Shown here one piece after another: positions 1 to 9,031 of a stretch of DNA of 64,000 bases; position 1 is the first letter of the stretch; every line of letters begins with the position of its first letter. The stretch spans positions 1 through 64,000 of the forward strand of contig NZ_QNRQ01000005.1 in assembly GCF_003315175.1 (NCBI RefSeq). The letters run 5' to 3'. This DNA comes from Eoetvoesiella caeni. GTDB lineage: Bacteria > Pseudomonadota > Gammaproteobacteria > Burkholderiales > Burkholderiaceae_B. The notes under the pieces are model-generated. The model was not told the DNA's origin, ran no database searches, and was given only the letters and a program-made list of their open reading frames with translations. The position numbers and the translations under genes are program-made.

Positions 1-81
1 GAGGCCAAGCAGCCAGAGCCACATCAGGCTCTGCACCACCACGGCGGCGGTTGAACGCTGGGCGGGTTGTGGGGCGCTCAT
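1..81 (-). CDS. ICE conjugation-module protein, N-terminus only
   Basis: Only the first 27 codons are in the window. The start codon overlaps the stop of the pilL-like gene by 4 bp (TCAT on the plus strand, 78-81), which indicates translational coupling. After a short polar stretch the visible N-terminus becomes hydrophobic (AAVVVQSLMWLWLLGL), fitting a signal peptide or first membrane helix. In related ICEs the gene after pilL encodes an exported or membrane conjugation protein (TIGR03759 or TIGR03747 type). The fragment is too short to choose. Confidence 0.6.
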   Translation of the reverse strand, partial: MSAPQPAQRSTAAVVVQSLMWLWLLGL

Positions 82-698
82 GGCTGGCTTCCCGAAACCG
101 AAGGCTCCACCGGGAACGTCTGCACCGCGTCGGCGGCGGATGGCTCGGATGCAGGTTCGATAGCCGCGCTGTCGGCGGGCCGTTCGAAGCAAATCTGTCG
201 TGCGCGATCATCCGCGTGCAGTTCCCAAGCCGGGCCAGCCAGTGTGAGCAGCGCATCGCGTAAGGTCATGGGGCCGAGGTGCAGGTGCGCCGCCGGCAGC
301 GGCAGGGCATACAGCTCGGTCACCGCGTGCGCCGTCTGGCACAGGCCGTAACCACTGCGCTTGAGCACATGCCGCAGCCCATCGCCGACGGTGGCGCGGG
401 CATCTTCGGGCATGGACACGTCGATGGTCTGCAACAGCAGGTCCCGCTGTGCAGCCGGGGGTGCTAGCTCGACTAGCGTGTAGCGACCGTAACGCACAAC
501 GGGGATGTACTCGGGCGTCTCGGGTTCGGGTGCGGCCGAGACTTCCTCGATGACATCAGGCGCGGGTGGCGCAGTCGTCGTCGCGCAACCGCCAGCCAGC
601 ACCGACCAGAGCAGGCCGAGGACTCCCGCCAGCAGGCGGCGTTCGGGATGGTGAAACCAAGGTGGAGTTGGGCACATAAGCTCGGCGTCCTGAAACAT
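78..698 (-). CDS. pilL: PilL-like ICE lipoprotein (PFGI-1 class)
   Basis: The protein of about 206 residues resembles PilL of integrating conjugative elements (TIGR03748 type), linked to the type IV pilus or mating apparatus in this ICE family. A lipobox (LAGGC, Cys about residue 38) follows a hydrophobic stretch, so it is probably an outer-membrane lipoprotein. The conserved family segment with VRYGRYTLVEL is at about residues 66-76. I chose the ATG at 698 because GAGGG lies just upstream; an in-frame start at 743 would lengthen the N-terminus. It is the first gene of an operon running left out of the window and is divergent from the Gabija genes; the 157-bp gap between them must hold both promoters. 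Confidence 0.85.
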   Translation of the reverse strand: MFQDAELMCPTPPWFHHPERRLLAGVLGLLWSVLAGGCATTTAPPAPDVIEEVSAAPEPETPEYIPVVRYGRYTLVELAPPAAQRDLLLQTIDVSMPEDARATVGDGLRHVLKRSGYGLCQTAHAVTELYALPLPAAHLHLGPMTLRDALLTLAGPAWELHADDRARQICFERPADSAAIEPASEPSAADAVQTFPVEPSVSGSQP

Positions 699-900
699 CG
701 AGCCCTCACCATCGCCGCTTAGGCCGGGAGCAGCAGCAAACAATGCGGACCACGCTGCGTCCGATTTACCGGCAGCGGTCTAGTCGAACAAAATCGGCCT
801 CGAGGGGGGCTGTAACGGAAAAGCTCGGTCGTGGTCGGCGGATGGAGGCCGGCCGCATGACTGCTACTATTTGTTAAAACACCAATGGATGGGGACGTAA

Positions 901-2685
901 ATGAGGGTTTCTCGGGTCAGGTTGATCAATTTCGCCAATTTCTCGGATGTTGATGTCGAGACGGGGGAAAGCATCGTCATCGTTGGAGAGAACAAGGTTG
1001 GCAAGAGCAATTTCATTCGCGGCCTGCAGTTGATCCTTGATCCAGGTTTGTCTGAACGCGATCGACAACTGGGGCTTGAGTATTTCTGGGACGGACTTGG
1101 CGAAGACAAGGTTGGTGCGACCATTGAGGTCTCTGTGGATCTAACGGACTTCACAAACGATCCCCGGTTGATGGCCCACCTCAACGACTGCGTGATTAAT
1201 CCTGGCCCTCCTATGGTGGCCCGACTCACCTATCGCTTCCAGCCTAAAGCGGGACTGGGGCGCGCCCCAGAATCGTTGAAAGACTATGAGTACATAATCT
1301 TCGGTGGTAACGATCCCGATATGCTCATTGGTGGCGCACTTCGCCGAATGTTGCCAATAGATGTTCAGGTAGCGCTGCGCGACGCTGAAAAGGACCTTGC
1401 GAGCTGGCGTAATTCGCCATTGAGACCGCTCATTGAGGATCTCGCAGCATCCCTGGATGATGACGCCCGCGAGGAGATCCAGAATCAGGTCGATGAAGCA
1501 CAGCGAGAGCTGGCCGGTCATGAGGAAGTGGTCGCGACAGCGGAACGAATCAGCGAACGGTTGATCGCCATCGCCGGTGGGCAGCATGCCGTCCCGGTAT
1601 CGCTCGGACTTGCACCTACGCGAGTCGATGCGTTGCTGCGTAGCCTTCGGCTGCTCATCGACAACGGTGTTCGCGGTGTCGGCGATGCCAGCCTAGGAAC
1701 GGCAAATCTGATCTTCCTGGCCTTGAAGAGCCTCGAACTCGACCGCTTCGTCTCCGAGGGGGAGCGCGACCACACATTCTTCGTCGTCGAGGAGCCCGAA
1801 GCGCACCTGCATCCGCATGTCCAGCGTCTTGTCTATCGCTACTTCCTCGGCACAAGAGCTGAAGATGAGGACGAAGCCCCTCCGCTGACGACAATTCTCA
1901 CTACTCACTCACCGCATATCGCAAGCGTTGCACCGATTAGGTCCATCGTTCTCCTGCGCCATAACGCAGCGGACGGAAAAACCATCGCGGTTTCAACCGC
2001 AAACGCACCTTTCACACAGAGGGATGAAGACGACCTCCAGCGCTACATCGACGTCACTCGCGGAGAAATATTCTTTTCCCGGGGAGTGATTCTGGTTGAA
2101 GGGGACGCTGAGCGCTTCATCATCCCCGCGTTCGCCGAGGCCCTCGGGATTCCTTTCGACATACTTGGAATCACTGTGTGCTCGGTCGGGGGGACGAACT
2201 TCACTCCTTATGTGAAGCTTTTGGGCCCTAAAGGGCTAAATATTCCACATGTAATTTTGACAGATCGCGACCCGGTCAATGGCAAACCTCCACTGGCCCA
2301 CAGGCGATTAATTAATCTCTTGAACGAGGTCGATGAAGAATATGGCTACGATGACCTGGATATAGATGATGTGCTCAAGTACGCCGCGGAGTTTGGATAC
2401 TTCGTCAACGAGAGCACGCTGGAATCCGACCTATTCGCTGCCGGAATGGCCGAGGCGATGAAGGCGGTAATCGAGCAGGAGTTGCCGCTGAGGCAAGTCA
2501 CCCGGGACGCATTACAAGAGTGGGTGGCTGATCCGGATCAGGTCGATGAAGACCGGCTGCTGAAGTTGATTGAACGGATTGGCAAGGGGAGATTTGCACA
2601 GGCACTTGCGCCGTCGGTGTCTGAGGGCGTTTGCCCGGCCTACATTCGCTCTGCGCTGGAGCATATCCGCGATGCCGTCGCGTAA
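901..2685 (+). CDS. gajA: Gabija protein GajA (OLD-family ATPase/TOPRIM nuclease)
   Basis: This 594-residue protein has the architecture of GajA, the nucleotide-sensing DNA endonuclease of Gabija defence. An N-terminal ABC-type ATPase carries Walker A (GENKVGKS, residues 29-36), the family signature EEPEAHLHP (297-305) and an H-loop TTHSPH (334-339). A C-terminal TOPRIM nuclease domain follows, with EGDAE (400-404) and a TDRD acidic motif (454-457). Length is close to known GajA (just under 600). The start at 901 follows a GGGGA ribosome-binding site. It overlaps the next helicase gene by 14 bp. Base composition is clearly less GC-rich than the ICE backbone on both sides, consistent with acquired cargo. 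All catalytic motifs appear intact. Confidence 0.85.
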   Translation: MRVSRVRLINFANFSDVDVETGESIVIVGENKVGKSNFIRGLQLILDPGLSERDRQLGLEYFWDGLGEDKVGATIEVSVDLTDFTNDPRLMAHLNDCVINPGPPMVARLTYRFQPKAGLGRAPESLKDYEYIIFGGNDPDMLIGGALRRMLPIDVQVALRDAEKDLASWRNSPLRPLIEDLAASLDDDAREEIQNQVDEAQRELAGHEEVVATAERISERLIAIAGGQHAVPVSLGLAPTRVDALLRSLRLLIDNGVRGVGDASLGTANLIFLALKSLELDRFVSEGERDHTFFVVEEPEAHLHPHVQRLVYRYFLGTRAEDEDEAPPLTTILTTHSPHIASVAPIRSIVLLRHNAADGKTIAVSTANAPFTQRDEDDLQRYIDVTRGEIFFSRGVILVEGDAERFIIPAFAEALGIPFDILGITVCSVGGTNFTPYVKLLGPKGLNIPHVILTDRDPVNGKPPLAHRRLINLLNEVDEEYGYDDLDIDDVLKYAAEFGYFVNESTLESDLFAAGMAEAMKAVIEQELPLRQVTRDALQEWVADPDQVDEDRLLKLIERIGKGRFAQALAPSVSEGVCPAYIRSALEHIRDAVA

Positions 2686-4486
2686 CGTCGGTACAGCCTA
2701 CCTGGCTCAGGCTGCCGAGTTGGCTGGAAATCCAGGGCAGTTGGCAGCTTACAACTCTCAAGGACATTGTGTGGTACTCGCCGGTCCCGGGAGCGGTAAG
2801 ACCAAGACGCTCGTCCTAAAGCTCGCCCGAATCCTGGCCGAAGACGTCGAGTCCCCTCGTGGCGTTGCGTGCATCACGTACAGTCAGGAGTGCGCTCGCG
2901 AACTCGTTCGCCGAATTGAAAGCTTGGGACTTCAGCAGGCACCTAATCTTTTCATTGGTACAGTCCATGGGTTCTGTCTGCGTCATCTCTTGATGCCGTA
3001 TGGACGCTTGGCCGGCCTGCCCATATCCTTCCCGCTTTCGGTGGCCACTCAACGAGTCAGTGATCGGTTGTTGAAGCAAACTGGAGACGCAATTTTCGGG
3101 CAGAACCATCCGTACAAGGTCATTGACCTCGGGCGGCATCGCCGTTCCGTGCTCAATCGAAATAGCGTCGCTTGGCGTAGCGAGGAGGAGCTCGCTGCGT
3201 GGGCCGAGGCCTACGAGGCCGCTCTGCGCGACGAGGGGCTGATTGACTACGATGACATGGTCGTCTTCGGCCAGCGTTTGATCGCCGAGCACGACTGGGT
3301 ACTACCTCTGGTTCAGGCAAAATTCCCCGTGCTCGCGGTGGATGAGTACCAGGATTTAGGCGTGGCACTGCATCGCATCGTCAAACGCCTTGCCTTCGAC
3401 GGGGGTGTCCGACTTTTCGCGGTCGGTGATGCGGATCAGTCGATCTATGGATTCACGGGCGCTGACGGCGCGTTGCTCATGGAGCTGGCCGCACGCGGAG
3501 ACATCGAGCCTGTTAGGCTCCAACTGAATTATCGCTCTGGCACAGGGATCGTGACGGCGTCGGAGATGGCGCTCGGAGAAGTCCGGGGCTATCAAGCGAG
3601 CGATCCAGCTCGACAAGCGACCATTGAATTCGTCCTGCGGCCAGGTGGTATGGCCGATCAAGCCGCGCACGTTGTCGCGCAAATTATTCCGGCAGCATTG
3701 GCTTCTAAGCCGGGACGAACACTGGGTGATATCGCAATCTTGTACAAAGACTACCGCGCAGGCGATATCGTCTCCGAAGCTGTGACCGCCGGCGGTTTAG
3801 ATTACATCCGCGTGGACACTGCGGCGCCTTACCGCAAGGTTTCCCTGACGAGCTGGGTGGAAGATTGTGCGGCGTGGTGCGCGGGCGGCTGGCGTGTCGG
3901 ACGCCCACAATTGCGCGGACTGATCGACCGCTATCTCGCATTTCATCGAGCGAGCTTGGACGATGCACAAGCTAGGCGCGAGGGACAAGAGCTAACCGCT
4001 TTGCTATGGGCGTTACGCTCCGACCAGCAACCTGCGCGTGATTTTGTCGCTTCGCTGCGTAGCGGCATCGTTGACCGTCTGTTGGCTGCTGAATTGGCGC
4101 TTGCCGATCAGAAGGAACAACTCGATCGCATGACGGCAGCGCTCGCCGAAGGCGGCGCACTGGCTACGCTGGACATGACGAGTTTGGGCGGTAGGGACGG
4201 TTCGCCTGATCATCTAAATCTGCTGACACTCCACTCCGCAAAAGGGTGCGAGTACGATGTGGTCATCATGGTCGGTCTCGACCTCGGAAATCTACCGTGG
4301 CGCAACGAGAGTCCAGAGAAGTTGCGAGAAAGCCGCCGGCTGTTCTACGTGGGTCTCACACGTGCGCGTGACGAGGTCCACATGTTGTATTCGGGGTTCG
4401 TTGAGGGGCGCTATGGCCCGATGCGCCTTGGGCGCTCGCCATTCTTAGATGAGCTAGAGGCTCGAATGCGTGCCACCGGCATTTGA
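2672..4486 (+). CDS. gajB: Gabija protein GajB (UvrD/PcrA-like helicase)
   Basis: A 604-residue superfamily 1A helicase. Walker A AGPGSGKT is at about residues 37-44, motif II DEYQD at 224-228, motif III GDADQSIYGF at 252-261, and NYRSG, the LHSAKGCEYDVV motif V and RRLFYVGLTRAR motif VI follow. In Gabija, GajB pairs with the GajA nuclease and is thought to act on DNA ends during infection. It is longer than the best-known GajB (about 500 residues). The start at 2672 lies inside the gajA 3' end (14-bp overlap), implying coupled translation; an upstream in-frame start at 2570 would give an implausible arginine-rich extension lying within gajA. Confidence 0.85.
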   Translation: MPSRNVGTAYLAQAAELAGNPGQLAAYNSQGHCVVLAGPGSGKTKTLVLKLARILAEDVESPRGVACITYSQECARELVRRIESLGLQQAPNLFIGTVHGFCLRHLLMPYGRLAGLPISFPLSVATQRVSDRLLKQTGDAIFGQNHPYKVIDLGRHRRSVLNRNSVAWRSEEELAAWAEAYEAALRDEGLIDYDDMVVFGQRLIAEHDWVLPLVQAKFPVLAVDEYQDLGVALHRIVKRLAFDGGVRLFAVGDADQSIYGFTGADGALLMELAARGDIEPVRLQLNYRSGTGIVTASEMALGEVRGYQASDPARQATIEFVLRPGGMADQAAHVVAQIIPAALASKPGRTLGDIAILYKDYRAGDIVSEAVTAGGLDYIRVDTAAPYRKVSLTSWVEDCAAWCAGGWRVGRPQLRGLIDRYLAFHRASLDDAQARREGQELTALLWALRSDQQPARDFVASLRSGIVDRLLAAELALADQKEQLDRMTAALAEGGALATLDMTSLGGRDGSPDHLNLLTLHSAKGCEYDVVIMVGLDLGNLPWRNESPEKLRESRRLFYVGLTRARDEVHMLYSGFVEGRYGPMRLGRSPFLDELEARMRATGI

Positions 4487-4554
4487 GTACTGGCCATAGG
4501 AACTGAGGAGCCCGGGCGTTTCTTCGGCACATGACAAGGAGCACCACAGCCGAA

Positions 4555-5334
4555 CTACGTGTTTGCCGCCACGCGCTTGGCTGCGGCGAGCTCGTGTGAG
4601 CGTTTGGCGGCGCTACTCATCGAGTCCAGGTTATTAATACACCAAAGACCGTCAATGCAGAGAAAGCGATTGCTTAGCACTGCCTCAAGCAGGTCTGGAA
4701 GGGTCGCAGTAAAGAATCCGGCACCTTTGATCGTGGGCACTGGCTCTAGCTCAAGCATCGCGACGGGTAGATCAGGAAGGCACGGGCCGAAGTGTCCGCC
4801 TGGCGGGAACTTACCCCCAAATTCGGTGCGCAAGCGCTCCTTGCCCATGCTCTTTGCGAGAGTGCTGTATCGCTCCTGCCCCAACAACCAAAGCGACTTG
4901 ACGCCCTCGTCGCTGTACCGCCCTTGGCGTTTACGGTAGTCGCGGAGCGACTGATACGACCTTTGGATCTCGACGGCCAACCTAACACCATTGCGCTCAC
5001 CCCAAACGTCAGCCTGCCAGCGGCCTGCGTCACCCGAACCCGGCATTTCAACCGAAGCGCGGCAACCCAAGTCTTCGAGCACGCTGCGCACAAGTATCTT
5101 GGCCGCCAGATGCCATTGGCTTTCTTCGGAAGTAGTGCACGCACCTCCTAGATGTGCGAAGAATGGGTAGCCATTAGCACTGACCTTGGGGACCGCTGGA
5201 GCGCTGCAGCAAGGCATCTGCAGATCACCAACGCGGTAATTCCGTTGCAACTCGTGCCACTGCACCTGAGACATACGCAGTGCATTGGCTACACCAGTGC
5301 CGTCTGCATATGCGGCTTCGATCACCATAGCCAT
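4555..5334 (-). CDS. CoiA-like nuclease-domain protein
   Basis: A 259-residue protein resembling the competence protein CoiA family. It has a Cys-containing N-terminal segment (MPCCSAPAVPK) followed by NGYPFFAH and a histidine/glutamate stretch (CTTSEESQWHLAAK). A PD-(D/E)XK-like nuclease core follows, with the motif ADVWGERNGVRLAVEIQ at about residues 128-144. CoiA proteins are linked to DNA uptake and recombination, but homologues also occur in mobile elements where their role is unclear. The start at 5334 has a good AGGAGG site. It is convergent with gajAB, ending 68 bp after gajB, and its GC content is nearer the cargo than the backbone. Membership in the Gabija unit is not shown. Confidence 0.7.
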   Translation of the reverse strand: MAMVIEAAYADGTGVANALRMSQVQWHELQRNYRVGDLQMPCCSAPAVPKVSANGYPFFAHLGGACTTSEESQWHLAAKILVRSVLEDLGCRASVEMPGSGDAGRWQADVWGERNGVRLAVEIQRSYQSLRDYRKRQGRYSDEGVKSLWLLGQERYSTLAKSMGKERLRTEFGGKFPPGGHFGPCLPDLPVAMLELEPVPTIKGAGFFTATLPDLLEAVLSNRFLCIDGLWCINNLDSMSSAAKRSHELAAAKRVAANT

Positions 5335-5430
5335 AGTGCCTCCTTAGATTTCGATATTGTCCGATCAGTTTAGCCTTCCCGGCGTTGGAAACGGGGGCGG
5401 CGATCAAATCCTCCGAGCAGCAATTTCCTA

Positions 5431-5464
5431 GAAAAACCGCCGGCACCCCAAAAGGGATGCCGGC
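5431..5464 (-). terminator. Intrinsic terminator after the ICE helicase gene
   Basis: In minus-strand RNA, GCCGGCA and TGCCGGC arms (plus 5439-5464) enclose a short CCC...GGG extension and loop, followed by GGUUUUUC. It begins 10 bp after the helicase stop and separates the backbone operon from the cargo genes. Confidence 0.75.
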
Positions 5465-5474
5465 AGACAGAGGA

Positions 5475-7754
5475 TCAGGCGGTTACCAGTTGCCGGGCCA
5501 GTGCAACCTCGACGGAATCACCATCCTGGTTCAGGACATCGAGCCCGGATTCGGGCACATCGCCCGAGGTGGACTGCGAGACCATGATCTTCTTGGCCAT
5601 CAACTCAAGGCAGGTCATCTGCGAGGAGCCGGCGTAGCCGAGGTAGATCACGCGCACAGGCTGTTTCTGCCCGATGCGCCAGGAGCGGCGTGCCGCCTGT
5701 TGGAGCGAGTACACGTTGTAGCCCGACTGCATGAACACGATCGTCGGAAACTCCAACAGGTCCAATCCCGTCTTGACGAGTTCGGGGTTGGTGATGAGCA
5801 CGTCGATGCCACGGTCCAACTGCTCGGCGATCCAGTCCTCGCGGCGGCTGGCATCCACGCTTGCGCGCAGTACCGCCACTTTGAAGCCTTCCTGCTCCAG
5901 CAGCACCTTCAGGCGCGACGTGGTGTCGCGCGTGCCGGTATAGACCGTATAGGCCAGAACCTTGCGGCCCTGCGCCTTCTCCTCTTTGCAGACGTCGATC
6001 AGCTCGCGCTCTTTCGGCGTCAGCTCGAACTCAGAGAACTGAGCCGGGACGAACGCCAAGGTGTTGCGCGTGCGCGGATGCACCACGGTCTCCGACCGGA
6101 AGCAGCAATCCGGCCAGGCCAGCAGCACGTTGAGGACCACGCCCAGCAAGGTCGTATCGCGTCGCGCCAGAGCCTGTTTCAGCTCCGCGGTGAGCCGACC
6201 CGCCAGATCGCGGTAGGCCGCGGCTTGCGCCGTGTCCATCGCGACTTCACGGAACTCCTCGTCATACGGCGGCAGGACGTTGCCGCCGATGTCCTTGAGC
6301 TTGAGAAAGATCGTGAACGGCAGGATGCAACGCAACACGCCCTTGGGGCCGAAGCCCGGAGCCTTGACCGTTCTGACACTGACTTTCGTGCCTTTCGCGG
6401 TCTTGTGCGCCGTGCCAGTGCTCTCGGAATAGATGTCCTTGAGGACACCGTGATCGCGCATGAACGCCATCGAGGCCGAGGTCATGCTGCCGCTCGTGGT
6501 CGGGCGGTAGCCGTCTTCGATCATTCGCCCGGGTAGGGCTCGGAACAGCAGGTAGAACAGGTCGTCGCCGTAGCCGCCCATCAGCGTGCCGGTCAGCAGC
6601 AAGGTCTTGCGAGCCTTCGCCGCCAACACGCCCATGGCCTGGCCCTGGGCGCTTCCGCCGTTCTTGTACTCGTGTGCCTCGTCGGCGATGAGCAGGTCGA
6701 ACGTGCCTTGCGGTAGGTAGCGCTTGATGAACTCGGACGGCTGGTAGCCGCCCTCGCCGAAGCCGAACTCCATGTTGGCCATCGCACGTTCCATGCGCGT
6801 GGCCTGACGGTCGGAAAACACCAGCTCGCCGCTGCCATCCATGAGGTTGATGAACTCATGGATGTTGTCGCCCAGCATCGAGGCCAGGAAGCCATCACCG
6901 AACTTCTGCATCAGCCTCTGCGCGGTGACTTCCCCGATGGTCGGGATGCGCTTCAAGGCTTTGAGGACAGCCGAGGACTGGTCACTGCCGGACAGGCTTC
7001 TCGGACGGATCAGCGTCCACAAGGGCGCGGCGCAATGGCTGCACTTCCTGCGGTACTCCTCGGCTTCGAGTGCGATCGGGTTGACCGGCTCGCCGTCAAG
7101 GTCGGTGATGACAGTGCCGCAGTCCGGGCAGGCCGCCACGTCTCCGTGGCGGGTGCGCCGCCGGGTGAAGACAGGCTTCCAATGGAACCCCATCCGCATC
7201 CTGACGCGCCCCAGGACATAGAACTCCTGGCCCGTGGGCTGCACACCCAACTGCTCGCGCAGCCTGATAAGTTTGACGAGGGTATCCGGACCATTGAGGA
7301 CCCAGACCTTGGCGCCCGTCACCGTCTCCTGGATCTCGCGTCGCCACTTGTAAACCAGGTGTGGCGGCGAAAGCACCAGGGTGCGGCGGTAGCCTTCGGC
7401 GTTGAGGACGGCGGCCGTGGCGATGCCGACGGTCGTCTTGCCGCACCCCATCTCGCCATTAACGATCGCGGCGCGTTCGCCACGATCGACCAGCAGCTCG
7501 GCGGCGGCATAGACGACTTCGGCCTGGGCCTCAAACAGCTTGCGTTTGAGGCTGGCGACGATGAGCTGGCGGTGCGCCTGTGGCTGGCCGGTATAGACCG
7601 GCGGGTTAGCCCGATTGAGAGAGTCCAGCAATTCGTCGCCGAACTCACCGACGAAATCCTGAAGGCTCAGGGTCAGAGGAGAAGGTGCCGCGTCGAGCAG
7701 TTCACCCTGCACGGGAGTGGCTTCTGCGGCAGTAGATTCAAGATCGAGGGACAT
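5475..7754 (-). CDS. SNF2-like DEAH-box helicase of the ICE backbone
   Basis: A 759-residue superfamily 2 helicase/translocase. Walker A NGEMGCGKTT is at about residues 99-108, DEAH at 358-361, LLTGTLMGG follows, and a SNF2-type motif VI (QAARRSWRIGQ) is near residues 680-690. A zinc-ribbon-like insertion with CPDC (209-212) and CSHC (238-241) lies between the first helicase motifs. Related proteins are conserved at this position in PFGI-1/ICEclc-type elements and are thought to act in ICE DNA processing, but the exact role is unknown. It is preceded by a leader hairpin (7776-7814) and followed by a terminator, so it ends the backbone operon on this side. Confidence 0.85.
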   Translation of the reverse strand: MSLDLESTAAEATPVQGELLDAAPSPLTLSLQDFVGEFGDELLDSLNRANPPVYTGQPQAHRQLIVASLKRKLFEAQAEVVYAAAELLVDRGERAAIVNGEMGCGKTTVGIATAAVLNAEGYRRTLVLSPPHLVYKWRREIQETVTGAKVWVLNGPDTLVKLIRLREQLGVQPTGQEFYVLGRVRMRMGFHWKPVFTRRRTRHGDVAACPDCGTVITDLDGEPVNPIALEAEEYRRKCSHCAAPLWTLIRPRSLSGSDQSSAVLKALKRIPTIGEVTAQRLMQKFGDGFLASMLGDNIHEFINLMDGSGELVFSDRQATRMERAMANMEFGFGEGGYQPSEFIKRYLPQGTFDLLIADEAHEYKNGGSAQGQAMGVLAAKARKTLLLTGTLMGGYGDDLFYLLFRALPGRMIEDGYRPTTSGSMTSASMAFMRDHGVLKDIYSESTGTAHKTAKGTKVSVRTVKAPGFGPKGVLRCILPFTIFLKLKDIGGNVLPPYDEEFREVAMDTAQAAAYRDLAGRLTAELKQALARRDTTLLGVVLNVLLAWPDCCFRSETVVHPRTRNTLAFVPAQFSEFELTPKERELIDVCKEEKAQGRKVLAYTVYTGTRDTTSRLKVLLEQEGFKVAVLRASVDASRREDWIAEQLDRGIDVLITNPELVKTGLDLLEFPTIVFMQSGYNVYSLQQAARRSWRIGQKQPVRVIYLGYAGSSQMTCLELMAKKIMVSQSTSGDVPESGLDVLNQDGDSVEVALARQLVTA

Positions 7755-7768
7755 AGTGATGCTCCGAA

Positions 7769-7814
7769 GAAAAATGGGGCATGCACCACCCCCACAGGGG
7801 CAATGGCATGCCCC
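7769..7814 (-). promoter_or_regulatory. Terminator-like leader hairpin upstream of the helicase
   Basis: A perfect 9-bp stem, GGGGCATGC (7776-7784) with GCATGCCCC (7806-7814), encloses a smaller CCCC/GGGG stem. In minus-strand RNA it is followed by AUUUUUCUUC and only then by the helicase ribosome-binding site. It therefore looks like a terminator placed inside the leader rather than after a gene. Confidence 0.55.
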
Positions 7815-7857
7815 GTGGTGGGAGAAGAAACGCCGAACCGTCGGCGGTGGAAAGAGG

Positions 7858-8967
7858 TCAGCGAATGGTCAACACCTCGCCCCGAGTTGGGGAGCCAGGC
7901 GTCATGTCCCACGCGCGGATGACGGGAACGAACTTGTCGGTGAAGATGCGGGTCTCGGCGATGGAGCCATCGTCGCGTTCGGTGAATTCCCGCTGGAGCG
8001 TCTTGTCCTTGTGGGTGTCCCCCTTGACGACAAGCACACGCCCGGTCTTGGAGCGCACCACGCCGGAGATCGCACCCGCGGCCAACGCCAGGGCAAGATG
8101 CCAGTGGGAAAGAGCACGCGCCGGTGGACGCAGCGACTGCTGCGCGGCCCCCAGGTGCGTGTCCAGCGACGGCCAGAGGCCTTGCAACCGGCCAACTTCG
8201 TCGGCGAACTGCTCGGGCTCCATCGTCACGCGAAAGAAATGCTCCGGCTCGGCCGGAGTGGCGGGGACGATGTACGGCAGGAACGGCCAATCGCTCGGCA
8301 GTTCCTCGGCTTCGACTTCGCCAAGCCCCACCTGCAGCAGCAGATTGCGCATGGCCTTGACGCCATCGAGGGCCTGCTCGCGCTGGCGTGCCCTGCGGCC
8401 GAAGATCACCACCTGCTTGAACTGCGTCTCCACCGCTCGGTAGATCCGCAAATCGGTGTAGTGGCGTGTCAGCCAGCCGACCAGCTCCGCGTCGAGCACG
8501 TAGCCGGGGACGATGAAGACCAGCACGCCGCCGTACTGCAGCAGCGACAGGGTGCGTTGGTAGAACAGCTTTTCGAGGCGGGCACGGCCCTGGCCTTGAT
8601 AGCCGATGTTGCCATTGACATCCTTGGATAGGTCGCCATACGGCGGGTTGAGCCAGAGCAGTCCGAACGACTGCTTGGAGACCATTGTGTCCATCAGGTC
8701 CGCGTGCAGGCAATGATCGACGAGGCCGCGGGCATGGCGTGCCCGCTCCGCGTCGAACTCGACGGCGAACGCCTTGGTCTGCTCGCGCCCGAGGGCATGG
8801 GCGGCTTCGGCGACAGCCACGCCTTCGCCGGCGCAGGGATCGAGGATGCACATCGTCCCGTCGCTGGGCATCAGTGCGTTGAGGGCTCTTTCGAGCGTGG
8901 GTTCGTCGGTCGGGTAGTAACCGTTCTTGGCGAAATTGCGGGCGAGCCGCGGGAACATGCGGGCCAT
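7858..8967 (-). CDS. DUF6094-type N6-adenine DNA methyltransferase
   Basis: A class I SAM-dependent methyltransferase of 369 residues. The SAM-binding region is DPCAGEGVAVAEAA at about residues 42-55 and the catalytic motif NPPY is near 105-108, typical of N6-adenine DNA methyltransferases. The family (DUF6094) is conserved in this ICE type beside the helicase. No restriction endonuclease is adjacent, so self-protection or anti-restriction during transfer is a plausible role. The start at 8967 (MARMFPRL) is supported by a GGAGAC site; an upstream start at 9006 is possible but lies in the leader hairpin. Confidence 0.8.
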   Translation of the reverse strand: MARMFPRLARNFAKNGYYPTDEPTLERALNALMPSDGTMCILDPCAGEGVAVAEAAHALGREQTKAFAVEFDAERARHARGLVDHCLHADLMDTMVSKQSFGLLWLNPPYGDLSKDVNGNIGYQGQGRARLEKLFYQRTLSLLQYGGVLVFIVPGYVLDAELVGWLTRHYTDLRIYRAVETQFKQVVIFGRRARQREQALDGVKAMRNLLLQVGLGEVEAEELPSDWPFLPYIVPATPAEPEHFFRVTMEPEQFADEVGRLQGLWPSLDTHLGAAQQSLRPPARALSHWHLALALAAGAISGVVRSKTGRVLVVKGDTHKDKTLQREFTERDDGSIAETRIFTDKFVPVIRAWDMTPGSPTRGEVLTIR

Positions 8968-9031
8968 GGAAGTCTCCTGGTTGGCGGGAAGGAATGGCGG
9001 AAGCACGCCAAGGCGTGCCTCCGCGGGTGGA

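Noticed and set aside
4487-4554. Bidirectional terminator between gajB and the CoiA-like gene
   Set aside because: No convincing stem with a U-tract was found in the 68-bp gap.
5385-6536. Long plus-strand open frame (383 codons) opposite the helicase gene
   Set aside because: It is the antisense shadow of a GC-rich gene with clear helicase motifs; it lacks a ribosome-binding site and any recognisable domain.
5475-9006. Helicase plus adenine methyltransferase as a DISARM- or BREX-like defence system
   Set aside because: Both genes are part of the conserved ICE backbone in the usual order, and no other system component (such as a drmB or pglZ homologue) is present.
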